From positions 1,287,501 through 1,351,500 of the forward strand of contig NZ_CP041217.1 of the NCBI RefSeq assembly GCF_006542275.1: a stretch of DNA of 64,000 nt, given 5' to 3'. The stretch is from Saccharibacillus brassicae. GTDB lineage: Bacteria > Bacillota > Bacilli > Paenibacillales > Paenibacillaceae. Positions 25,075 through 34,006 of this stretch are shown here, piece after piece; position 1 is the first letter of the stretch; every line of letters starts with the position of its first letter. The translations under genes were made by a program, and so were the position numbers. The notes beneath the pieces are model-generated. The model searched no databases. It saw only the letters and a list, made by a program, of their open reading frames with translations, and was not told the origin of the DNA.

Positions 25075-27321
25075 CTATTTCGCGACGCTCACGTATTTAC
25101 CGTACACGTAAGCGATGCGTCCGTCCAGTTTCACTTTCAACCAACCGTGCTTGTCCGCCGAGAGGACGTCGAGCACGGTTCCTTTTGGTACGGCCTTGAT
25201 GATCTTGGACCTGGACGAAGGCCAGAGGCGCACGTTCAGATGCTCTGCGGTCACTTTGCCCGATTTCACTTGGCTGCCTGCCTCGGTGTCCGGGGTTGAA
25301 GCTTCCGGCTTGGCCGGAGTTGGCGCGGTCGGAGTCGATGGGGTCGCTGCCCCGCCGTTGGCTGCCAATTTACGGGCCGCGTTCAGCTTGCGATAAAATT
25401 CGCCTTTGGTATTCAAACCTTTGAACTGAGCCGGGTCCACGCCGGCTTTGGCGGACAGGGCGGCAATCTCTTGCGGATTCACGGCGTCCGCAATATTAAT
25501 GGCGGCAATATTCGTGTATTTGCCGTCTTCCGTCGTCGGGACGGACAGGATGCCGTCGTTGATCAGTTCGACGACATCCGCGCGCGCCGGTGCGTCCGTA
25601 TCGACGCCGGTGATCGTCCAGCCGCTCCGCGTTTTCGGTTCGTACACGCCTTTCATCACGTCGGTCAGGTAAGCGATCGACAGGCTGCGGATCGTACCTT
25701 GAATCTCGCCGAACGCCGACGCGTCTTTGGACGACCAGAGCGGCTTGAACGTGCGCCCTTCCAGCGGTCCGCCCTGCCCGATCAACGCTTCCATCCGGTA
25801 CGCGTTCATGCCGAGCTTCAGCTTATCCGACGCTTGGATCGCTTCTCCGCCGGCGGACTTCAGCTGCGCGATCCGGCTGCCGTAAGGCTTGGAGAGATCA
25901 ATCTGATAGGTGACGCCGCCGAAGAAATCGTTCGTGCTGTATTTGGAAGCCCGGCGCTTGGGATCGAAGCTGACCGTAACGTCTCCCGGGCGCGACGAAT
26001 TGAAGTATCCCGCCGACCATTCCATGTAGTCTTTGAGATCGCGGCCGGTGACTTCGTACACGGTCACTTCGCCGAGCGCGTACTGATAGTTGAACGCAAT
26101 GTCTTTTTTCTTGATCGGTCCGATATCCAGCCTGGCTTTGTCGTTATCGATCTGGTGCGCCACCACGTCGGCATCGCTGTAATGGAGCATCACTTCCGCG
26201 AAGAAGTCGGACAACGGAGTCTGCTGCACCTGCACGGCCGGAATGCCTGTGATCTCGTCCGCCGGCACCAGATTTTTCCCTTCCAATTCGGCCACCCGGA
26301 TATTGGCGTCCGCGCGGGCGTATTCATGGAACGGTCGGAGTGTCTGTTCAAGCTGCGCATCCGAATCCGCATAGGTGCCGTCCGACGCTTTTACGGCAAG
26401 CGCGCGGGCTTCTTTGTTTTTCAGAACGACACGGTCGCCATCCTGCTCGAACGTCAGGTCGATACGCGAGACGTGCGATCCGTATTTGTTCGGTTCAGAG
26501 ATCAGCACGCCGTTCACCGTTTCCGATTCGATCAGCGTATGCAGATGTCCGGCAAAGATCGCGGCGAGTTCCGGATTCGCATTGGCGATATCGGTCACGC
26601 CGGTGCCCGGATTTCCGTTCTCGTTGTCGAGACCCATATGCATGACTCCGACCATGACGTCGACTTTGCCTTTGAGCTCGGCGATCGCTTTTTTCGTTTC
26701 CTGAACCGGATCTTTCACGTTCACGCCGTCCAGATGGTCGGTCCCCTTCTCGAACTCGGTAATCATCGGCGTAGTCATGCCGATCAGGCCGACTTTGATT
26801 CCGTCTTTTTCGATGATCGTATACGCAGGCATGTACCGGTCGCCGTTTGCTTTGAACAGATTGCCGGCGAGACGCTGCCCGTCGAATTGGGAAGAGATTT
26901 TCTCCAACACGTCCAGACCGAAATTGAATTCGTGGTTGCCCATCACCCAGACGTCGTAGTTCATCTCGTTCATGGCGACCATCATCGGAGACCGGGGTTG
27001 ATCGTTGAACAGTTCGGCCGAGTTATCCTGAATCATGTCTCCGACATCGAGCAGGATGGTGTTGGGATTTTCCGCACGCACTTTTTGGATCATCGTATGC
27101 AGCTGCGTCAGGCTTCCTGCCGGATTCGGACCGTCCAACGCATAATCCCACGGCATAAAGCGACCGTGGACGTCGGATGTGCCGAGCAGCGTAATCTTCG
27201 TTTCTGTAGGCGTCCCGGCCGATTCGGCCGAAGCGGAAGCGAACGGAATCAGTAAAAGGGACGTACCCAAAAGCCAAGCCAAAGACCTTCCGGCCAAACG
27301 TTTCGTCAACAACTTGCGCAT
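25075..27321 (-). CDS. Secreted 5'-nucleotidase / 2',3'-cyclic-nucleotide phosphodiesterase with SH3 domain
   Basis: The 748-residue protein has a signal peptide (to about residue 33, ASASAES). A calcineurin-like metallophosphatase domain follows, with metal ligands in GTSDVHGRF, GDMIQD, MGNHEFNFG, HMGLDNENG and FAGHLHTLIES. The 5'-nucleotidase C-terminal substrate domain (about 350-550; VVAHQIDNDKARLDIG, YQYALGEVTVYEVTGRDLKDYMEW) comes next, then a Pro-rich linker. A bacterial SH3 domain (about 685-748, EHLNVRLWPSSRSKIIKAVPKG) probably binds cell wall. The enzyme dephosphorylates extracellular nucleotides, supplying phosphate and nucleosides. AGGGGG precedes the ATG. Possible PhoP-type repeats lie upstream. 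Confidence 0.93.
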   Translation of the reverse strand: MRKLLTKRLAGRSLAWLLGTSLLLIPFASASAESAGTPTETKITLLGTSDVHGRFMPWDYALDGPNPAGSLTQLHTMIQKVRAENPNTILLDVGDMIQDNSAELFNDQPRSPMMVAMNEMNYDVWVMGNHEFNFGLDVLEKISSQFDGQRLAGNLFKANGDRYMPAYTIIEKDGIKVGLIGMTTPMITEFEKGTDHLDGVNVKDPVQETKKAIAELKGKVDVMVGVMHMGLDNENGNPGTGVTDIANANPELAAIFAGHLHTLIESETVNGVLISEPNKYGSHVSRIDLTFEQDGDRVVLKNKEARALAVKASDGTYADSDAQLEQTLRPFHEYARADANIRVAELEGKNLVPADEITGIPAVQVQQTPLSDFFAEVMLHYSDADVVAHQIDNDKARLDIGPIKKKDIAFNYQYALGEVTVYEVTGRDLKDYMEWSAGYFNSSRPGDVTVSFDPKRRASKYSTNDFFGGVTYQIDLSKPYGSRIAQLKSAGGEAIQASDKLKLGMNAYRMEALIGQGGPLEGRTFKPLWSSKDASAFGEIQGTIRSLSIAYLTDVMKGVYEPKTRSGWTITGVDTDAPARADVVELINDGILSVPTTEDGKYTNIAAINIADAVNPQEIAALSAKAGVDPAQFKGLNTKGEFYRKLNAARKLAANGGAATPSTPTAPTPAKPEASTPDTEAGSQVKSGKVTAEHLNVRLWPSSRSKIIKAVPKGTVLDVLSADKHGWLKVKLDGRIAYVYGKYVSVAK

Positions 27322-27391
27322 GCTTGTAATCCCCCTATAATCTCATGTATGTAAGTATAGATGCCACCGTGTTTAATACTAGTGAACGATT

Positions 27392-27419
27392 TGTAAAATG
27401 TAAACGATAACTTTGTAAA
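27392..27419 (-). promoter_or_regulatory. TTTACA repeats upstream of the 5'-nucleotidase (candidate Pho box)
   Basis: Three TTTACA motifs occur on the minus strand at 27392-27397, 27399-27404 and 27414-27419; the outer two are 22 bp apart. PhoP sites in Bacillus are TT(A/C/T)ACA repeats at 11-bp period, and nucleotidases are typical Pho genes. The match is incomplete (one 11-bp position is missing). Confidence 0.35.
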
Positions 27420-27441
27420 ATCATGCACGAAAAGCACAACG

Positions 27442-27496
27442 AAAGGAGCTTTCCCGTTCTTTCCTTCGTATGAAGGTTTATACGGAAAGCTCCTTT
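27442..27496. terminator. Inverted repeat, possible terminator after the polyol dehydrogenase gene
   Basis: AAAGGAGCTTTCC pairs with GGAAAGCTCCTTT across 29 nt that hold a smaller CCTTC-GTAT-GAAGG hairpin. The T run is weak on both sides, so the role is uncertain. Confidence 0.5.
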
Positions 27497-27575
27497 AGTG
27501 TGCCGTTTATTCGGCTCCATTCTGTTCAAGACCCGCCATCCGATATGGAAACTGTCTGTCTTGTTGACGAGGCGT

Positions 27576-28646
27576 TCAGAGTAATCCGTTCGGATACACG
27601 ACCACTTTGAGACATTCGCTTTTGTAATTCAACGCCCGTTCCAGCGCTTCGTACGTCTGCGCAAGCGGGAACTTGTCCGTGACCAGCACGGACGCGTCGA
27701 TCTGCCCGGAAGACAGGAATTCGATGCCTTTCGGATACGTGTTGGCATAACGGAAAATGCCGTAAATATCGACTTCGTTGTCGGCGATAAACGGAATATT
27801 CAGCGGAATGTCCGCCTGCGCCGGCAGGCCGACGATCGCCATCTTGCCGCCGCGCCGCAGACTGCTAAGAGCGGATTGGAGCGCTTGGGGATTGCCCGCC
27901 GTCTCCCACGCCGTATCGACGCCCGCTCCGCCGGTAATCGACTTGATCGCCCCGACCACGTCCTGCTCCAGCACGTTGATGACGTGCGTCGCCCCCATCT
28001 TCCGCGCGGCTTCCAGCCGCAGCGGCTCCAGATCGGTCGCGATGATCGTCGACGCGCCGTAAGCTTTGGCCGCCGCGACGGCCATGAGGCCGACCGGGCC
28101 CATGCCCATGATCGCGAGGCTCGAACCGGGCTGCAGCTTCGAGCGGGACGCCGCATGGATGCCGACCGAGAAAGGCTCGACCAGCGCCGCTTCCTCGTAC
28201 GACAGATGATCCGGAATCGGGAACACGAAGTCCGCGCGCATCTTGAGATACTGCACGAACGCTCCGTCATACGGCGGCGTCGCCAGAAACTCGACCTTCG
28301 GGCACAGATTATACCGTCCCGCCTTGCACATCTCGCACGTGCCGCAGGTGACGCCCGGCTCGATCGCGACGCGGTCGCCGACCTTGAACTTCGCGACTTC
28401 GGCACCGACGGCGGCGATCTCGCCGGCGCATTCGTGCCCCAGCACGAAAGGTCCGTCAACGACATAACTGCCGATACGGCCGTGGTCGTAATAATGCAGA
28501 TCGGACCCGCAGATGCCGACGGCCATTACCCGGATCAGCACTTCGTTCGGCCCGATCTCCGGTACCGGAACTTCCTCGATCGTGATCTGTCTCAATTCGT
28601 GCATAACGGCGGCTTTCATCATGGCTGGAATTTGCGCTTGGGTCAT
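27576..28646 (-). CDS. Zinc-dependent polyol (sorbitol/xylitol-type) dehydrogenase
   Basis: The 356-residue medium-chain dehydrogenase has the catalytic zinc site in VGICGSDLHYY and GPFVLGHECAGE. The structural-zinc Cys cluster is GVTCGTCEMCKAGRYNLC, and the Rossmann motif is MGMGPVGLMAVAAA. ATDLEPLRLEAARK, with Asp after the second strand, indicates NAD rather than NADP. The pattern GSDLHYYDHGRIG with VEPFSVGIHA is that of sorbitol/xylitol/L-iditol dehydrogenases, which oxidise polyols to ketoses such as fructose. The link to the fructose-using operon is only by theme. It stands alone, and the ATG at 28646 has a GAGAGG-type site. Confidence 0.9.
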   Translation of the reverse strand: MTQAQIPAMMKAAVMHELRQITIEEVPVPEIGPNEVLIRVMAVGICGSDLHYYDHGRIGSYVVDGPFVLGHECAGEIAAVGAEVAKFKVGDRVAIEPGVTCGTCEMCKAGRYNLCPKVEFLATPPYDGAFVQYLKMRADFVFPIPDHLSYEEAALVEPFSVGIHAASRSKLQPGSSLAIMGMGPVGLMAVAAAKAYGASTIIATDLEPLRLEAARKMGATHVINVLEQDVVGAIKSITGGAGVDTAWETAGNPQALQSALSSLRRGGKMAIVGLPAQADIPLNIPFIADNEVDIYGIFRYANTYPKGIEFLSSGQIDASVLVTDKFPLAQTYEALERALNYKSECLKVVVYPNGLL

Positions 28647-28776
28647 GGTGCATCGTCCTCTCGCTGTCAGAATGTCTCGCTGTCAGAATGTATGCGGATA
28701 CAAATCAGGATTGCCCATCAAGGCTTGCAGATCAAAGATTATGCATGGCCGGGTTCAAGTTCCGCTAACGCCGGCC

Positions 28777-29139
28777 TCAACCGGACTCGTGGAACACGAG
28801 GCGATTGCCGAACGGATCGACCAACTCAAGTTCCGCCCCGCCCCACGGCCTGTTTTCCACGCCCGGATTGAGAAAACGGTACGGCTTGGCCGTCAGTTCG
28901 CGGTGCAGCTCCATCACGTCCGACACCCCGATCCGAACCGCGGAGCCCGGCGTGGAGTCGCCGTGATGTTCGGACAGATGCAGCCGCACCGGTCCTCTCG
29001 ACACCTGCATGTACAGCGGCAGGCCCGCTTCGAAACGATGCTCCCAATCGACGGCGAACCCCAGATACCCGATATAAAATTCCCGGGCTTTCGTCTCGTC
29101 GAAGATGCGCAAAATCGGAACCATCCCGCTCAACTCCAT
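28777..29139 (-). CDS. VOC-superfamily (glyoxalase/bleomycin resistance-like) protein
   Basis: The 120-residue product starts MELSGMVPILRIFDETKAREFY (AAAGGAG, 8 nt). It contains the paired beta-alpha-beta-beta-beta modules: YIGYLGFAVDWEHRFE and LPLYMQVSRGPVRLHLSEHHGDS in the first half, ELELVDPFGNRLVFHESG at the end. The second half resembles small bleomycin-binding proteins (DPFGNRL). It may sequester a small molecule or catalyse an isomerisation. It is followed upstream by an unrelated gene 31 nt away on the same strand, so the two may share a transcript. Confidence 0.85.
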   Translation of the reverse strand: MELSGMVPILRIFDETKAREFYIGYLGFAVDWEHRFEAGLPLYMQVSRGPVRLHLSEHHGDSTPGSAVRIGVSDVMELHRELTAKPYRFLNPGVENRPWGGAELELVDPFGNRLVFHESG

Positions 29140-29170
29140 CTGCCTCGCTCCTTTCGCTGCATGCTCAAGC

Positions 29171-29929
29171 TCAGGTCTGTTCCACCAAACGCCCGCTCAG
29201 CCAGAACGACCCGCTCAGAATATCGCCTTCGTGAATCTCGCGTCCGCCGACCAGCCGCTCGTCCGCGACCACGTCGATATCGCCGCCTAGCGTGCGCACG
29301 AGCGCCCAATGGAAATACGTTCCGCTCATTTCGTTCTTGATCCAGCCCGCGCGCAGTACCCGTCCGGTAAAAGCAGCCGTCGAACCGGGTTCTCCGCCTT
29401 GATCGTCCAGTCCGGTCGACGTGAACGTCTCCGTTTGCAGCACCAGCCCTCCCGCGGATCGCTCCAACTGATACGAATAATAATCCGCTTCGTTCGAGAA
29501 CACCGTCAGCTCATGCGCGAACGCCGACAGCTGCACCGACCGGATCATCGGCGTCGTCAGAGCCCCGTACACGTCCCGATCCGGCAGATCGAACAAGAAC
29601 GCGTACAAGCCTTCGCCCGGACGCCCTGCTTCCGCTCCGGCCCACGCATAGAACGTACCGTCGAGTTCGTTCGCTTCTTCCCGCCGCAGCTCGCCTTCGA
29701 TGCCGACCTGCATCAGACCCGCCCCGGTAAAATGCGGATGCATCCCGATCGCCACCTGTTCGCGGTCCAGCTGAAGCCACAGCTCCGCGCCGCCTCCGGC
29801 CTGAAGCCGAACGTAAGCGCCCTGCGGCGTCTGGATCGGCGTCCCGTTCTTGTAGGCGTAATCCGCCAGTTTCAGAAAATCTTCTTCGCCCTGCATATCG
29901 AATCCAAGCGTCGTCATATGATTGATCAT
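29171..29929 (-). CDS. Conserved hypothetical protein, 252 aa
   Basis: Start MINHMTTLGFDMQGEEDFLKLADYAYKNG, with GGAGGG 6 nt upstream. The protein is cytoplasmic and predicted beta-rich. VRLQAGGGAELWLQLDREQVAIGMHPHF and LSAFAHELTVFSNEADYYSYQ suggest a two-domain beta-barrel. I know of similar unnamed proteins in Bacillales but no function. It precedes the VOC gene by 31 nt in the same direction. Confidence 0.75.
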   Translation of the reverse strand: MINHMTTLGFDMQGEEDFLKLADYAYKNGTPIQTPQGAYVRLQAGGGAELWLQLDREQVAIGMHPHFTGAGLMQVGIEGELRREEANELDGTFYAWAGAEAGRPGEGLYAFLFDLPDRDVYGALTTPMIRSVQLSAFAHELTVFSNEADYYSYQLERSAGGLVLQTETFTSTGLDDQGGEPGSTAAFTGRVLRAGWIKNEMSGTYFHWALVRTLGGDIDVVADERLVGGREIHEGDILSGSFWLSGRLVEQT

Positions 29930-30088
29930 CGCGATCCCTCCGGCTGCCTCAAAGTTGAACGGGGCGTTGCCCCGTCATTCACTGCTTTCTATGCTAGAGG
30001 GCGGGGATGGGCAAGTCAACCTTGGCGGTTCTTTTGCGGGGATTTGTTCATGCTGCGCCCGGAAGCGTTCAAGGGAACAGATCGGGGC

Positions 30089-30679
30089 TCAGCGCGTATC
30101 GCCCGACGACGGCGCCTGCCGATCCCGATCGTCGTCGCCGGGACGCTGCGGCTTCCAGCCGGTTGCATGACTCCACCCGCTCGCTGCGTACAGGATGCGC
30201 CAGATCACCGGATCTTTGCCGTCCACGTACAGCTGCCGCTGATCCGGTCGGGCATACCGGCGGGCCAGCGCATGCTTTTCCGCGGCATACAGCTTGCGAT
30301 AGGATTCGTGCTCCCTGAGAAAATCGCGCAGCAGCAGCGCCGTCTGCTCGGACCAACTGCCCGCTTCGCGCACATGGATATGCGTCCGCGGCTGTCCGGC
30401 TTGTTCGCGAAAATAACGTTTGGTCAGATCGGGATTGTCTGCGCGGTGAACGTATCCGGCCGATTCGAGCGCCTGCGCATAGATCATCGGTTCAAGCGCC
30501 GGCACCGAAATCTGGATATCGATCACCGGCTTGGCGTCGAGCCCGGGGACCGCCGTCGAGCCGATATGGTCGATCCGCAGCGCCCGGTCGCCAAGCGATT
30601 GACGGAGCCTTCCGGCGATTTCTTGGAACCGGTGAGGCCAATTCTCGTCGTAAGGGACGACGATAACAGGTTGCTGCAT
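30089..30679 (-). CDS. GrpB family protein (UPF0157)
   Basis: The 196-residue product starts MQQPVIVVPYDENWPHRFQE with AAGGAG 9 nt upstream. It has the nucleotidyltransferase-like GrpB core: IDHIGSTAVPGLDAKPVIDIQISV (GS...DxD metal pattern), LTKRYFRE and RTHIHVREAGSW. The family is related to minimal nucleotidyltransferases; its substrate is not established. The last 25 residues (GWKPQRPGDDDRDRQAPSSG) are charged and exceed the usual length. It is alone on the strand with 398 nt upstream holding no gene. Confidence 0.88.
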   Translation of the reverse strand: MQQPVIVVPYDENWPHRFQEIAGRLRQSLGDRALRIDHIGSTAVPGLDAKPVIDIQISVPALEPMIYAQALESAGYVHRADNPDLTKRYFREQAGQPRTHIHVREAGSWSEQTALLLRDFLREHESYRKLYAAEKHALARRYARPDQRQLYVDGKDPVIWRILYAASGWSHATGWKPQRPGDDDRDRQAPSSGDTR

Positions 30680-30897
30680 GTGTAAAATCTCCTTCTGTTC
30701 GCGATTTCTTGACAGCCGATCTACCCGACAGAGCCAGAGCCGCTTAGCGCAGCGCCTTCCCTGTGCGTATCGCATAAGTATTGCCGTGAATATCCGAGAT
30801 CATCGCCAGCGATGTCGTCATTTGTAAAAGAGAGTTTGCCCGTCCTTCGCATTCGCCTACCCATACGCATGAAAAGAGACTTTTGAGGTTGTTTGCG
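30680..30897. other. Non-coding stretch, nothing recognised
   Basis: No reading frame with a usable start and site was found on either strand. The region leads into the AAATAA/TTATTT repeats. Confidence 0.5.
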
Positions 30898-31083
30898 AAA
30901 ATAACTGCGAGAGAACACTTATTTGCCCTACTGTCTCATCCAAACGTGAAATAAGTGCAGGAGAGCAGTTATTTTCCGAAAAAGTACCTCACCGAGCCAA
31001 AACAGAGAAAATAACCGCTTCTACGCAGTTATTTGCGGCAGAGGGCAGGTGAAGCGTGAAATAAGTGTTCTCTCGCATCTATT
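30898..31083. repeat. Paenibacillus-type intergenic repeats (AAATAA...TTATTT), four units
   Basis: Four 26-28 bp elements, each bounded by AAATAA and TTATTT-like ends, lie at about 30898-30923, 30949-30974, 31008-31034 and 31059-31083. Unit 4 is nearly the reverse complement of unit 1 (core GCGAGAGAACACTT). Each unit can fold on itself. I know such elements as frequent intergenic sequences in Paenibacillus. The last one contributes the stop codon of the gene that follows. Confidence 0.8.
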
Positions 31084-31426
31084 GGCTGCTTTTCATCTTT
31101 TTTGCCTGAAAAGCACGCCGGATCGCCACCAGACCCAACTGCGGCAGCAGGAACAAAAAGCCGTATGCGACATAAAGCAGTCCGGCCCACGGTTTCAGAT
31201 TCAGGACCATCAAAGGCTCCTCAAAAGAAACGATCCATAAAGCCAGCGGAAAAACGGCAATCAGCAGCAGCGCGGTCGAAAGCAGCACGTCGGTCCATTT
31301 TTCCCACAGCAAACAAAAAACGAGCGATACTCCGACGATCAACGGCCAGGAAGCGATCGGCGCGATAAACATCGCTCCGCAGAACAGGATCGGATGCAGC
31401 ACGATTACAGCCCTTCTCATTTTCAT
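31079..31426 (-). CDS. Small integral membrane protein, 115 aa
   Basis: The product starts MKMRRAVIVLHPILFCGAMF (AGAGGAGA upstream) and has four hydrophobic segments (about 5-22, 24-42, 46-68, 80-98), with a basic C-terminal tail RRAFQAKKMKSSQ. It should sit in the cytoplasmic membrane with both ends inside. No family motif is recognised. Its stop codon lies inside the last AAATAA-type repeat, so the repeat may have trimmed or extended the C-terminus. Confidence 0.7.
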   Translation of the reverse strand: MKMRRAVIVLHPILFCGAMFIAPIASWPLIVGVSLVFCLLWEKWTDVLLSTALLLIAVFPLALWIVSFEEPLMVLNLKPWAGLLYVAYGFLFLLPQLGLVAIRRAFQAKKMKSSQ

Positions 31427-31493
31427 CCAGGGTCTCCTCTTCCCGCTCGCAGCCGAGCCTCGCTTTTCACATGATGCCTCTTATTAGAATAAA

Positions 31494-31530
31494 CGAAAAA
31501 TCCCGCCGGGAAGTTGGTTTCCCGACGGAA
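31494..31530 (-). terminator. Rho-independent terminator of the alpha-galactosidase gene
   Basis: On the minus strand CCGTCGGGAA pairs with TTCCCGGCGG (one G-U), followed by ATTTTTCG. It lies about 100 nt past the stop codon. Confidence 0.85.
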
Positions 31531-31625
31531 CTTATATGAAGACGACTATGTGTGCGAAAAAGACAGTCAATCGGATGCTCCGGCTTGGATGCCGTATGAG
31601 CTGCCGGTTCGACAACCAGCCGAAG

Positions 31626-33833
31626 TTACACTTCCTTAATCACGTACAGCACGCTCTGGAAATCCCCGTTCAGCATCGGCAGCGACAGTCCGAAGTGCAT
31701 CAGTTCGTCGCCTCCGTACACGCTGCCGCTCTCGCCTTGGCCAAGGCGGCCTTCGACGCTGTAGCGCTTCGTCGGGTCGAGTCCTTTGAGCTTCAGGCGG
31801 CGCAGCGGCGCATACGGTTCGCCCAGCACGCGGAAGTAGGCGGCGAACGCCTGCGAGCGGTCTTCCGACACGTAAGCCCACGCCGTATCGTTGCCTTCGA
31901 ACGGGCTTTTGATCCGGTAGAAGTCGCCGAACTGGATCAGGCCGCGCAGTTCTTTGTACTGCTGCACCTGCGCTTTCACTTCCGTCTTCTCTTCTTCGGT
32001 GAACTGCGTCAGATCCAGCTCGTAGCCGAAGTTGCCGCTCATCGCGACGTGTCCGCGCATCTCAAGCGGCGTGATACGGCCGACCTGATGGTTCGGCACG
32101 GCCGATACGTGCGCGCCCATGCTGCTCGCCGGATAGACGATGCTCGTGCCGTATTGGATCTTGAGACGCTCCACCGCGTCGCTGTCGTCGCTCGTCCACG
32201 TCTGCGGCATGTAATAGAGCATGCCCGGATCGAAACGTCCGCCGCCGCCGGAGCAGCTCTCGAACAGGATATGCGGGAAGCGCGACACGATGCGTTCCAG
32301 CACGCCGTACAGACCGAGCATGTAGCGGTGCGCCGTCTCGCGCTGGCGGTTCGGCGCCAACAGTTCGGAACCGATCTCCGTCATATTGCGGTTCATGTCC
32401 CATTTGACGTAGGTGATCGGCGCGGATTCCAGCACTTTCGAGACGGAATCGACGATATAATCGCACACGTCCTGACGCGACAGGTCGAGAATCAGCTGGC
32501 GGCGCGCTTCGGTGCGGCTGCGGTTCGGCACGTGCAGGCACCAGTCCGGGTGATTGCGGTACAGTTCGCTGTTCGGCGAGACCATCTCCGGTTCGAACCA
32601 GAGGCCGAATTCCATGCCCGTCGCCGTGATGTCGCTCGCAAGCTTCGACAAGCCGTCCGGCAGCTTGCGGGAATCTTCGAACCAGTCGCCGAGCGAGCTG
32701 TCGTCGCTGTCGCGCTTGCCGAACCAGCCGTCGTCGAGCACGAACAGCTCGATGCCGAGGTCCTGGCCGGCCGCCGCGATCTCCTTGATCTTATCCGCGT
32801 TGAAATCGAAATACGTCGCTTCCCAGTTGTTGACGAGAATCGGACGCGCTTTGTCGCGGAACTCGCCGCGGCTGAGCCGGGTGCGGTACAGCTTGTGGTA
32901 CGTGCGCGACATGCCGCCGAGTCCTTCCGACGAACGGACCATGACCGCTTCCGGCGTCTGGAACGTCTCGCCCGCTTCGAGTCTCCATTCGAAATCGAAC
33001 GGCTGGACGCCGAGCTGGACGCGCGTCGAGCCGAACGAATCCACTTCGGCCTGGCCGAGGAATCCGCCGCTGTACACGAGGCTGAATCCGTACACTTCGC
33101 CGAAGTCTTCGCCCGCGTCTTTGGCCAGCAGCGCGATAAACGGGTTCTGGTTGTGGCTGCTCGATCCGCGCTTGCTGTCGATGCGGTGGATACCCGGAAC
33201 CAGTTCGCGCTTGTGGATATGGCGTTCGCGAATCCACGCGCCCGAAAGCTGCAGGAATTCGAATTCGCTGTGGTTGAAGTCGACGCTGACGCTGAGCGCG
33301 CGGCCGAGAGCGATGACGTCTTGGCCTTCGTTCGCGAAGCGCACGGAGCGGGTGATCGCGTCGATCTCGTGGAACACGGTATAGCTCAGCACGGCGCTGA
33401 GTCCGGTCAGCTCGTCGCGCAGGCGGATATGCAGCGTGTCCGCTTCGGCGTCGTTCTCGACGTACGTGGCGGGCAGGCCTTCGAGCGCCGGCTTGCCGGA
33501 CACGATCTCGTGGCTCTCGTACGCCAGGCGGCTGATCGTCGATCCGTCCGCGTAGCGGGCTTCGAACGCCGGCTCGCGGAAATCGCCGCTGCCGTAGGCC
33601 GGATATTCCTGCGGAAGCGTGTCGAGCGAGACGTGCATCGCTTCCGGGCTCAGGTTCGGGCTGAACGAAGCGCGCTCGATCGAATGGATGCGCGGCTCGA
33701 ACGTTTCCTGGGACAGTCTCGGTCCCCAGTACACGTGGGCGGGATGCGCGGACTCCACGAGCTGGATCACGTAGCTGGACGCGGCGGACTGCAGGTGGAA
33801 CGTTTGGGCTGTGGAATCATGGAAAATAGGCAA
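31626..33833 (-). CDS. Alpha-galactosidase (GH36)
   Basis: The 735-residue enzyme has an N-terminal beta-supersandwich (to about 330) and a TIM barrel. VLDDGWFGKRDSDD binds the galactose ring. The nucleophile is Asp479 in YVKWDMNR, and the acid/base is Asp549 in WTSDDSDAVERL. FESCSGGGGRFD is the substrate loop. It hydrolyses terminal alpha-galactosides such as raffinose-family sugars or melibiose; with no signal peptide it acts in the cytoplasm. The start is TTG at 33833: a good site (GGAGG, 8 nt) points to it, and no ATG fits. No transporter is adjacent. A -10-like TATAAT on the minus strand at 33911-33916 and an inverted repeat in the leader suggest regulation. Confidence 0.95.
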   Translation of the reverse strand: MPIFHDSTAQTFHLQSAASSYVIQLVESAHPAHVYWGPRLSQETFEPRIHSIERASFSPNLSPEAMHVSLDTLPQEYPAYGSGDFREPAFEARYADGSTISRLAYESHEIVSGKPALEGLPATYVENDAEADTLHIRLRDELTGLSAVLSYTVFHEIDAITRSVRFANEGQDVIALGRALSVSVDFNHSEFEFLQLSGAWIRERHIHKRELVPGIHRIDSKRGSSSHNQNPFIALLAKDAGEDFGEVYGFSLVYSGGFLGQAEVDSFGSTRVQLGVQPFDFEWRLEAGETFQTPEAVMVRSSEGLGGMSRTYHKLYRTRLSRGEFRDKARPILVNNWEATYFDFNADKIKEIAAAGQDLGIELFVLDDGWFGKRDSDDSSLGDWFEDSRKLPDGLSKLASDITATGMEFGLWFEPEMVSPNSELYRNHPDWCLHVPNRSRTEARRQLILDLSRQDVCDYIVDSVSKVLESAPITYVKWDMNRNMTEIGSELLAPNRQRETAHRYMLGLYGVLERIVSRFPHILFESCSGGGGRFDPGMLYYMPQTWTSDDSDAVERLKIQYGTSIVYPASSMGAHVSAVPNHQVGRITPLEMRGHVAMSGNFGYELDLTQFTEEEKTEVKAQVQQYKELRGLIQFGDFYRIKSPFEGNDTAWAYVSEDRSQAFAAYFRVLGEPYAPLRRLKLKGLDPTKRYSVEGRLGQGESGSVYGGDELMHFGLSLPMLNGDFQSVLYVIKEV

Positions 33834-33865
33834 AAGAAAATCCTCCGTTTCGGACTATGATGTCG

Positions 33866-33895
33866 TGTTCATGTTACCATGCGTGCTTTTGAACA
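33866..33895. promoter_or_regulatory. Inverted repeat in the alpha-galactosidase leader, candidate operator
   Basis: TGTTCA-N18-TGAACA lies between a TATAAT -10-like hexamer (33911-33916, minus) and the TTG start at 33833. An ATGTT/AACAT pair is nested inside. It could bind a dimeric regulator or fold in the mRNA; no regulator gene is adjacent. Confidence 0.35.
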
Positions 33896-34006
33896 TAAAC
33901 TTCTGTTTCTATTATAGGAAAAGAGGGCGTTCTGCCATATGTCAGGATGCCTGTTTTGCATGTCATAATCCAAGATAAATAGATTACACAGCGACCAACC
34001 TTTTCC

